A DNA stretch of 64,000 nucleotides, from contig OX457027.1 in the NCBI GenBank assembly GCA_949752745.1, positions 13,919,556 through 13,983,555 on the forward strand, written 5' to 3'. Below the pieces are notes generated by a model. The model was not told the origin of the DNA and did no database searches. It was given only the letters and a program-made list of their open reading frames with translations. Of this stretch, positions 37,701-49,700 are shown piece after piece; position 1 is the stretch's first letter; each line of letters opens with the position of its first letter. A program made the position numbers and the translations under genes. The stretch is from Protula sp. h YS-2021 (Eukaryota; Annelida; Polychaeta; Sabellida; Serpulidae).

Positions 37701-40700
37701 TCATAATTAAGCGGTGGTCCTGTAAGCCGGTGGCGGCGGCGGCGGAGGCGGCGGCGGTGGCGGCGGAGGCGGCGGCGGCGGCAATGGCATATCTGACGGT
37801 TCTATTTTATTTGTGTGTTTGGATTTAAAATGTCTTAACATGACATCATTTCTAGAGAAAATTTGTTGACACTCGGGACACTGAGACATGTTGTCAGTTC
37901 AAATTCGTTTTACTAAATGAAGACGTAGAGTAACACTCCGTCTTTTTATGTACATTGAGGTCGGGTGAATATCCAACACATATTAGTCGTCGACACGCTT
38001 TAAAAGGAGTGTGCAGCTTACAGGGCCACCGTCATAAGCTGGCTCTTCAAGTTGATTGTTTCTCATGTATAGTCGAATTCGTTGGATATTCTCCCTAGAC
38101 ATGCCAAGGAAGTAGGGTGTCATGACTTCTCCAGGCCTCGAAATTATTCTCAATATTGGAGTTTTTGGCCTTTTATTAAACTTTCTTCGCAAATATCAGT
38201 AAATACATAAAGTTCTTCATTATGAGAAGTGTATGATATTTCGCCCAAGGCACATTGCCATTTTCCAGTTAAAATACTGGGCAATTCCACAGTGAAATCC
38301 CATGAACTGTTTTCCGGGTGTGTATCCAACGAATCAGTTGAAGTCAAATATAGGTATTTCATTGTAGAGCTTTATGTTCTCGCTTCATGATCGGACTTAT
38401 AAATGAAGAATATTCTAATACACCGTCTATTTAAATTACCGATCAATGTCCTACAACTTATCTTAAACGCATTTTCCTCATTATGTGCCTTATAATCGAA
38501 TTGACATATGCCTTAAATTAAAGGGTAATGCACCAATCAATGTTTACATAATCTTACGCTTCAGTGCATTTAAATCACTTTGCTAAACCCCTATTCGCAC
38601 GACCCGTCAGCATAATTCAGGTATGTGCTGTTATAAATAGATCATGACGTCAGTGGGTCAGCTACTCTCCCTCCGCTGAGCCGAGATCCGTTAACTATGG
38701 GGCCTACGGATCTGTATTAACCCATATGCTACTTACAGTAACCACTCACATACACACGGCGTTTGAATAAGTACATGAAAGACCTCAGAGCATGGGAACG
38801 ATCAATAAATTTGAGAGTGAAAGACCTCAGAGCGTGGGAACGATCAATAAATTTGAGAAGGAATGAGATTTTCCCCCACACTAAGTCTGATGTTATGTGT
38901 TATGCTATAGTAGTGGGAAAACGATGCTTCTAAATCAACTTTAACAAATTTAGTTTTTGAAAACATATTATGTATAAAATTGGTTTTAGGATTTTACCGT
39001 GCTACTTATACGAATACTCTGAAGTGATAGTAGTGGAAAAACGATGCTTCTACACCAACTTTAACAAATTTAGTTTTTGAAAACATATTATGTCATGGTA
39101 CGCGAGAGAAAATATAAGATTTTTGCATATTAACACGTTTCAGACAATTCTGCCAACAACCTTTCTTGATGCTTTCAAGGAGCTGACTGTGCAATTTGTG
39201 ATGGTAAAATAGAAGTGGGGGTGAAGTGAAGTCATCATTCAATGCGCAGCCATAGAGAAGACAAGCAGCTTTAAAATTAGGGTGAACTTAAACATTACTG
39301 TGGAGCATGGACAATTTGGGCCATTTCTTCGAATCAAACGTGGAGAGAAATGGCTTGCTTTAGCATCATCCTTGTGGAAGATTGTGTGTCAGAACTTGAA
39401 AAACTTACGCAACATGGGCTTCAAACTGTACTTAGCGCAAACGAAGTGGCTTGAAGTCATTTCATACCTAGACATGCGCTATGTGAATTTTGTAGCATAC
39501 ATCACTGTTTGAAGGGACAGTATACAAGTATTACATCAACATGAATGATGGTGAATGGGAGACAATGCTTCAGGAGATGGATAACATCAACTCAGTCTTA
39601 TTGGCTGAGCAATGTGCAGAATATCATGGCAAGAAAGCTGTTGTTAAACTGCAAAAAGACAATCGGATGAAGGTGTCAAAGCTATCCAAGAAAAAACTGG
39701 CTGAAGTTTAATTGGGGAATATGGACATGCAAAATCAACTTGGACTTATCTGTGAATATTGTGGTGCTTACGATATGCTGAGGATTATGATTGTCACTGC
39801 CACAAGTGTAATTGCAAGATATGTGAACCAGACAACTTCTGCAACAAGTGTGGCTCACTAAGAGTATCTGGAGAGTAAGACTATTTTGGAAGTCATTTTC
39901 ATTTGCTTGTCAGCTTTCAGAGTGTGCAGACGTGTTTTTTCAACCGTCATACGGAGATATGAAGCAAGGATGGATGTAGAAACAAACGTATTTCAAGGAG
40001 AAGTACGCGGACCACATGATAAGTGAACTGGTACGTTTTGGGTCTGTTCAACAACAACTGCAACACTTCAACATCTATTGGGAACTTGCTCATTCCACGT
40101 TGAACTTGCCAAACTTACGTGAGGATTTCATCAAAGAGTGTGTGCTTTCAGACATTGACGGAGCTGAGGATTTTGATGTGGAAGCAGCGTATCACTTTGC
40201 TCGATTTGATCCAAGATGAAGTGAGAGAGTGGTTAATCTATATTGCAGTATAAGGCAGACATTACTTTGAGGCAATATATTGTGCAAAAAACATATTGTA
40301 AAGAAATGCTATTAGTTGTAAAAAATTTGCATGTTCAGTATGTTCTGCTTGTCAGAATGAAGATTGTCAAGAACATACTTGTCATTCCACATGTATCTAT
40401 ACATAATGGAATGAAGCTAAATATTATATTCATTTAGATAAAGTGTTAGACAATGCAAATCAACGTTGTGAGAAATATGGTGTAGATGCTATAAAATTTG
40501 ATGAATTAAGTAGTTTTTTAGTGCACATTGAAGATCAATGGACTCCAATTATTCACACCATTGTGTCAATACTTGATCTATAAGATATGTTGATATGTTG
40601 ATTGAGTTATAAAATGTAAGATATGTTGGTTGCATTGTAAAAATATGTTGACTGAGTTATAAGGCAAAATAAAATGTAAGATATGTTGACAAGTGGTGAT

Positions 40701-43700
40701 CGACATGGAAAGACTACTTAACCAATATTTACTTTAAGCCTGGTCAACCCGGGGCATGTTTGCTGATCCTTACAAACTTTATCACGTATTAAAAACATGA
40801 TCAACTAGTCACTCATTCCAATGTGAAGAAATGGTTGCAAGATCAAGATGCATTTAATTTACTACAACCTGTAAAATACAGGTTTAAAATGCAACGTGAC
40901 ATTACAGGTGTTATTGATGACATGTGGGATATTGATTTAGCTGACACGGGAAACATAGCTCCCTATAATGATGACACCCGCTTTTTATTGGTTGTCATTG
41001 ATGTGTTTTCCAAATATTTGTGGGTGCAGCCAATACCCAACAAATCACATACCAACGTCATAAAAGCCTTCCAAAAAATTTGTCACGAAACACAACGAAG
41101 ACCACGAACTCTAAGGTCAGATAAAGAAACTGAATTTAAAAACAGATAGGTAAAAGCATTTTTGAAGAAGGAGTGAATACATGCCTATACGACAAAGAAT
41201 GAAACCAAAGCCAACTTTGCTGAGAGAGTCATTCGTACTGTAAAAGGAATGATGTATCGATATTTCCTACATAATCAAACTTATCGTATATGGACATCCT
41301 TCCAGACTTAGTGTATAATTACAACCATAGAACTCATGGCTCCCTCCCTAATAAGTATGCTCCTGCAGATATTCGAAAAAAAAGAATCTAAAGTGTGGAA
41401 GTATATGTATGTAGACAAATTGAAATTGAAACCAAAAAACCCTACAAATTTAAAATTGGTGACCATGTACGCATTTCCCACATGAAATACGTGTTTCAAT
41501 GGGATTATCATATAAAGTGAACCAAGACGTCTTCATTATCACACATCGTTGTAAGAAGCAAGAAATACACTTGTATCGTGTGAAAGACTTTTTGGACGAA
41601 TATATTGATGGATATTTCTATGAAGAAGAACTGCAGAAAGTGACAAAAGATATTGAATCTGTCTACAGAATTGAAAAGGCCTTGAAAACACGAAAAAGAC
41701 TAGGTGTTAAATAATTATTTGTTAAGTGGTTAGGTTGGCCAAAGAAGTTTAACAGTTGGGTGAAAGAAACAGACATTCAAAAATGAAGCATCCATTCACA
41801 TGTTTGGTCTATGCACCTACAGGCAGTAGTAAAACTTCTCTAGTCAGGAAAATTCTAGAACAAAAGTTAATTAAACCCTCCCCAAAAACTATTTTATGGC
41901 TCTATGCAGCAGATCAGCCTTTGTACAAGGGAATGAAAGGTGCGGAATTTTACCAAGGAATTCCAGACGACATTGAAGAGCGCTTTAACCCCCAAAAACA
42001 AACTTACTCATCATTAACGACTTAATGACCAAATGTCATAGTGATGAGCATATGATACGTCTCTTAAGTGTTGGTAGCAGTCATCAAAATCTAAGCATCA
42101 TTTTCTTGTGCATAATTTGTTACATCATGGTAGAGAAATGCGAAATATTAGTTTGAATACACATTACATCATTCTGTTTAAAAATCCTAGAGACAGTGAA
42201 CAAATAAGTAGATTAGCGCGGAAAATGTATCATGGCTATCATGACTATTTATTAATTGATTTGAAGCCAAAGACAAATGATCAACTATGCATTCGTACAG
42301 GCATTTTACCAAAAGATACACACTATGTATGTGCTGATAAAGTAGCGTATGAACAAGAACCAAGTCACTTGACCATTCGCAGTCAAGATGTCTAAACGTA
42401 TTCAAGCTAACCAGCCTTTTCTTCAGTTGCTCGCACGCAGACCTGAACGACGTTAAATCTTGCTACAAGCTACCAAGAAGTTATTAACTAGCTTGTTTAA
42501 AATTTGTTTAAATATATTGCGAGGGCATTTACCCTAAAGCTCAAAAAGGTATAAGGAATTCAAGTGTAAGATAAGAAGATTTGACTTCGAAGAAAAAAGA
42601 AGTTTGTTAATCAGAAAGGAGGAATCATTGGAGCTATTGCGAAATTCGCATCACCCTTGTTAGCTCAGTTGCTGTTAAAATGAAAATGGTCCTCATTCCT
42701 GAATATGAATATAAAATGTTAGAAAAGAAGGGAAAAGATGGTGGAATCAAAACGAAAGTTAATAAACTTTTACGTGGGAAACGAACTTGTGAAAAGGCAA
42801 TAGAAATGTCTCAAGTTCTTGTCGTCATTTACGAACAATTCAGTCACAGCAACAACATCAAAAGTCTGTTACAGCATTCAATGCAAGGAAAATCAGAAAA
42901 GTCGCAAGGGTTTCTAAACCATTTTCAACCTATTTATCATGTAAAACTAACACAACTTCTGGCAGAACTTAAGAGACATGGTACGAGATGGCCAGATAAA
43001 AATGAATTTGTTTTAAAAACGGGTACTATCATAAAGAATTCCAACATTATTGATTTGTTGAAAGAAGTATTGGTTGCTACAAGAAGAAAAGAACGACGAG
43101 AACCACCACATGGTTGGAAGCAGTTTATTGAGGAAATTTTAGACGCTAATATTCCAAAAACTGTTTTTTGGCAAAAAGACAACCCGTGAAGATATTACAA
43201 AAGAGATAAAACGACGTCAACAAAGGCTGTTTCCAGGAGGATGGGAAATTTTTTAACATGGATTAAAGAGTTATGGTGTTGTTGTTGTAAAGAAAATGAA
43301 AATAAAAATAATATTCCTATAAAAATTAGGTGTATAAGTGCTTGTTGTCAAGGAGAAGTAGTAGACAGCAATGTAAATCATGTAGACAGCAATGTAGATT
43401 ATGTAGACAGTGTGTCAAATATGAAGTAATGTATATAGACAACCAGTCTATCTACATCACATAAACGATTTAGCCGTCATGGAGTCAACAGTTTTTACAT
43501 TACTTTACCCGGAAATGTAAAACGTGTCAGAAGGAGAAAGGCAGTTAGAGGGATAACATCAACAAAACATAAGAAAGATATCTTTTGAAAATGTCTTTCA
43601 TTCATAATCATTCATGTGAATGTAGTCTTCCTCCATTGGAATGGTTTCACATACCCCCAATGCAAACTGCTGTAGAAAAACGTTATAATGTAGACTATCA

Positions 43701-46700
43701 ACCACTTACTACCATTAGAGAGGGTGCTCCAATAGAATTTTACATTCCTGCAAGTACAGAAGAATATCTAGATTTAAAGAAAAGTAGACTTCATATTGTT
43801 TTCTGCATTGTAAAGGGTGATGGAACACCGTGTGGTGCAGATGATAACCTATCATGTATCAATGATTTGTTTAATTGGTTATGGTCCAATATTGAATTAT
43901 TTCTGATTGATGGTTTGGAATCACATAGTAACAATACCCATGGTTATACCAGCATTATATCCCACCTCATTCATGATTCGGAAGAAAGTCTCAATTCTGA
44001 GCACTCTATGCGTCTTATCTATAAAGATACTGCTGAATCAATGAATACTAATGAAGTGAAAAGGGCTAATCATGAAAAGTATGTATCAGTTTTTCATGTA
44101 AATGCTGAGGGTGGTGATCTAGCTGAAGCAGGATATGATGGTTTACATTAACATCAGTTGTATACACGTCTAAGCCGTGAGTTTATGCTTTCATGCTTTA
44201 AGGGTAGATTTGTTTGAGCAGGATCGCTATCTTCCCAGTGGCATCAGTATGAAATTGCGTTTACAGAGACAAAAAGATGAATATGTATTAATGGCTGCAA
44301 ATAATGGTTTTAATGTAGAAGTGAAAGATGCGTTTTTAACCAATGGCAAAGTGAGGGTTAGTCCAGGTATGCAGTTGGGACATACAGATGCATTGATGAA
44401 AAGTCCTGCTAAGTTTCTTACTACTAGAAAAGAATGTAAAATTTTAGCCATTCCAGCTGGACTTCAATCTTTTGTGAAAGATAACATATTTTTAGGCCAA
44501 TTAACAAAACGTATTGTTCTGGGACTAGTTCTTAACGAATCCTTCGCTGGAACAGTATTGAGAAATCCATACAATTTTGAACATTTTAATCTCAACTACA
44601 TCCAACTTTACACTGATGGTGAACCAGTCCGATCCAAACCTCTCACGCTTAACATAAATCAAGGCAAATATCTTGACGCTTTTGAAACTCTTTACAAATC
44701 TTTTGATAAATTGAATGGAGAGAAAAGTTCCATCATAAAACGGGAAAATTGGCCTAGAGGTTATGCTTTATTTTCTTTTGACTTAACACCTGATTATGAT
44801 GGTGATGATCATTATGCCCTTACCAAACATGGGAATTTGCGGCTAGAGATGAATTTTGCCGGTTCCTTGCAAAATACAGTCAATGTTATAGTCTATGCTG
44901 AATTTGATAACATCATTGAAATAAGTGCAAATCGCAGCATTCAGTTCGACTACCAGTCATGAACACGAAGCAGATAGAGGCCGTACTGTTCCATGATGTC
45001 ACGACAAAAGACTTGTCATCAATACAGACGATCATGATGAGCCAGGAGAGCATTGGGTGGCAGTATATTATGACAAAGACCCTGCAGAATATTTTGACTC
45101 TTATGGACTTTTACCTATAGACAGTCGTTTGAATAAGTTTTTAACGTTTAATTTCATTTATAATTCAGTTCCATTACAAACACCGATATCATCTACATGT
45201 GGATTTTATTGTGTGTATTATATAATTCAAAGAGCTCGATGACATAGTCCTTTTGAAATCATTGCTGTATTAAGAAGAAGTGATGATGATTTTGTTGTAA
45301 AGAATTTTGTATATAGACATTATAAACCATTATTTTATTGATGTTGTATTAGTGGAATTAGTTAAGATGTATTAGTTAAGTTGTTGGTAATTGTCAATTT
45401 TATTTGTTATAAATATTGTAAATAAAAACAAGACAGTTTTATACAACATTCTTTTTTATTGTGTTATGCATTATTCCCATTTCAACAATTATTTTACATT
45501 TCAACAAATCTATTTAACATTAAACTTTTTTACAACTGCATTCAATACCTTAATAAACGAATGCCATTCATACCAATCTAAATTAATATATGTATCATAG
45601 ACATTATACCCACGTTTTTAAATGTTATGAAAACTCACATAACACTGTCCATTACCAAACTTTATTATTTTAACATTTTTATGTTCAGACAGTTTCAGTT
45701 CATATCTATGTTCATTCATGTCTATGTCCATCACCATAACCCACATGGGATGCGTCAGCTCAATGGACTAGGTTCCCCGCATGATTTGCATTTTCAAGTC
45801 CTCTTTAGAATGCACGGGTCAGGTTCTTTCCAATCCAATGCTGTAACAGAGCACACCATTCCAGTGTGTTTGGGGTGATGTAGTCATAGCGTTCTGTAAG
45901 CTCGTCATATTGGCGAAATCGTACAAACACGTCTAGACAGTTCTCAGTCACACGCACTTCTAAATCATTTGACAGCACAAGAAGAAAGCCAGGTATTCTC
46001 AACTTCTCTAGATGGTCTTTCAACACGGATTGTTCATCAGGCGATAGAATGATATACTTTCCAAAATGTCTTAGCACAATGTCATCTCAGATATGAGAAT
46101 CCATCTGTAATGCTTTCATAATCGGATAAAAAGTCTTCCATCTCTTTCAACAGTCAGATTAACTATGAGCTGTCTTCTTGTCTTCTAAGCCTTTTATCCA
46201 CTTCTTTCACTTGCTTTTTTAGCATTTTCCATTCAGGTATTGTTAGCAAAATACCCTTTTTTGTAGGACGGTTTCTTCCAGACCCCTCATCTCTGAGGTA
46301 CTTGCGAAAGTTCACAACTCCTCCAATGCTTTGTTTCATAACTTTAATGTACTTTCCATTTCCTAGAGAAAGCATTCCATCTCACGAATGTGGTGGTGTT
46401 GGTGGTGTCTCCACTTCCAATTTCTTGATGGTAGTGGTGGTAGTAGGATTTTTAACTTTTAAGTCTTTGACTGTAGCAGCAAGAGTATCCATATCAGTTG
46501 CAGATCTCTTACGATTTGTGACTTCCATGTTAACGCTTCAGTGTTTACACCTTCAATAACTCTTACGTTGGACAACCTCTCCCTTTTAAAATGTTGCCTT
46601 GTAATGTCCGTGCGCTAAGGTGGAATAGCCATCATTCAACACATATCGCTTGTCGTCATATTGGCAAAGGGCTTCTTTCCTCAACTTCTCCGAAAAAGGC

Positions 46701-49700
46701 TGGTGGTCATGACTTTGAATAATGTGTCCTGTAGCCATCGTTTGAGTTTGTTTGAAAAAATACTGTATATGTTTAATGCGTCTTTGACAAGCTCGAGTGA
46801 TGCCTTTGGCTGTATGTTTTTCTTTCCCACCACACATCAAACTGCACATTTTTGGTCCAACAAACTCTTCAATTTGGTTGCCTGCCGCCTCATCCTTTAT
46901 TTTCCCAAGCAATTTTTTGTTCACGTTGGAATGCAGGAAGTGATCTGACGGATAGTCACTTGTGTCGAACAGGTCAGCATCTTGTTGCATATCCTTGTAG
47001 ATAACTTCCGTTTCTATGTCATAGCATAGACTGTCGGTGTCGCTGAACAACAACTTGGCATTGGGATACTTGACAATGATGTAATTGTAATGAAAATCAA
47101 ACATAAGCACTTTGCTGTGGTCGAGAATGGTAAAGCCAACTTGAATGGATTTATCCAGAACCAAACCCACTTTACGCAAATGTACGGCAGTCAAATCTTC
47201 GTTGAAAATTTTGAATTTGTGGAGAGAAGGCTTGGTGACAAGTTTCTTGAACCGCTTTTCCTTGTGAACAAGTTCAACATTGATTCGCTTTCTCACATTT
47301 TCCATGGTTTTGTCAAACACAGAGTTGTTCATCAGTTTGAAGAAGTCTTTCTCGAATTGATTCTTGGCCAATTTTCTCTTTTCCGTGTTCAAGGTAATGA
47401 ATTTTGCCAACCATTTACTCTGTGCAATCATGATGGCACGGTGCACTTTGGTGACTTTCAACCCCAGTGAGACGTACTGCTGCAAACTCCTATAATGAAG
47501 CACATATTTCTTCTTGTCACACAAGTTAGGAATGAGCTTTTCACTAGGTTTGTCTGTCATGTTCAGATCTTTCCGTAGCTTCTGACTGTACTCTGACAAT
47601 TCTCCAACTTTGATACTTTTCCATTCTGGATCCACTGGGTAGTGATTATGACGATAATGGAGTGAATCTGGGTATTTCAAAAATCCACTTCCAAAATGCA
47701 TCCAATATCGTCATCTTCAGCCACATCCGTAAAGTCGAGGGATTCTGGCTCGCTTACCCACATAAATTCACTTTGGGGCATGCTTTTTGACATGGCCCAG
47801 CCATACCAGTTGTTTGCGTCGAGGTACATCACATAGTTGTTTGGTATCTCAAAATTGTAATCTGCTACGTAGGGGTTATTTGCCTTCGCATACTTGTGCG
47901 TGATCACAGATATTCCTCCACGTATGCCTTGCTCAACCATTTGGTACATGTCAATGTCAGTGATTAATTCCAACTTCACCTTTGTCGCTTTTAACATAGC
48001 ACCCCACGACAGTCCTGGCGCTTTATAATAATGAGCAGGATCCAATTCATACGTGTTGAGGCATACTTGACGAAAATTTTCAAACGCGTCAGCTAGCAGT
48101 AGCACATCTGATTTTAGGCATAGGTCGTGGTATTCACCGAATGTGGTACAGTTGAATGTATACCATACCTTCTGCGCATGAGCATAATCCTCATCGCTAA
48201 TGCCCCTTTCGCTGAGCTGACTGTAAAACTTATCCTTTGATGGTAGCTGCGTTTCAGCAAACTTGGATGGTTCATCCACGTAATCTTAGGGGTACACTCC
48301 CTTTCTCAACAGCAAATATTGTTGGTCACTATCGTGAATGTGAGAAGTCATGTTGTAGAAGTTATCTTTCCCTTCTGCCGCAAGATTGGATACTTACTTC
48401 TGTAGAGAGGTGCTCATGAACTGAAAGCTGTCCTTAAATTTCAGATTGCTCATGGTGAATGCAATATATTTCTCAATGGTGTTGGAAATAGCCGTAATCG
48501 TTTCGTCTTTGAATCTCCCAATTTCCTCCATGATCAAATGACTGTCATAACCTCGCAAATTTGGAAAAACACAGGAATGATAAAAGAATCTTTATCCCCT
48601 TGCTTATCCTTCTAAGTCGGAATTGCAATTTGCACTCACTATGTGAGCCCGCGGTATTTGCCATCGATGTGGCAAATGTAGCAATCAACAGCGTTCTCAA
48701 AATTTTCTTGGTCCTCACGGGTCATCACAATATCCTTTGGTTGCTCTAAACCACGCACAATACGATCACGCTCATTCACCATATGGTCTAAAAGGCCTTT
48801 ACGGCATTGTCTCTTCGATGCACGACTGGTGCACGTACTGGCTAACTGGCTAACAACCACATAGGCAAAGCTCTTTGGACGGTGATGCTGATACTTGTCT
48901 ATTTCTTCATGCTTTTGTGTGAAACATTCAAAGTCAGCATAAATCACAAAAGGTGTTTTCGACTGAGTTGTATCGGAACAACTACATCTTGTTGATATCC
49001 AAACACGTTGATTGACACATCGTTCTCCTTTTCAAACTTTGAACTGTCCGTAATCGGTGTGGGAAATGTCATGCCCTCTACCTTTAATTCCTTCTCAAAT
49101 GGTTTGTAATGACTCACGCGATATGGGTGTTCCTTATAAGGGTATGGGTGAAGGTGAGCCAATACTGACCATAAGAAACGCTTGTTGTCACCATTCTTAA
49201 TGTTTAGCACACCCTTCGTATTCTTCACTTTCTTCGGCAGTGTTATAAAACTGCTTGCTTCCAGAGGCACCAACGTAGCTGTATGTACTTCAATGTACAG
49301 TATGTTATCCAACACCCAGCCAGAGCCTTGTCGCTCATGTTCGTCAAACTTAGTAAACAATTCTTTATAGGCTTCTGGCAAGTCCTGTTCAATATCTGCT
49401 GGATTGTATGTGCCTCAAACAATTCCAAAGATGGAAATTCTACATTGCATTCATGGCAGAGGACTGGTGTATTCTTGACTGGACTGGCTGCTATTGTTGT
49501 TGTTGTTGCATCAATTGCTTAAACTGTTATGGTGAAATGTGGGTCTTGCCCATCCGTTTATAATACCTAGACATGCACTGGTGCACTGCGGAGACATCTA
49601 GCGGAGAGCGATGTGTTTTGACGCTATTCAAAGCATCAAGATAGGCTGTTGACAGAATCGCCTGAAACGTGTAAATATGCAAAAATCTCAAATTGTCTCG

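Larger units (their letters stand above)
36569..38733. mobile_element. Nested fold-back Maverick derivative
   Basis: 2165 bp with termini AGTAGCATATGGG on both sides and exact 6-bp duplications (tacagt). The two arms (36569 to about 37600, and about 37728 to 38733) are near-identical reverse complements. Each carries a penton-like gene and the start of a C2H2/polyproline protein. Only the 125-bp loop is unique. It has no integrase, polymerase or capsid gene, so it must have been mobilised in trans. Confidence 0.93.
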
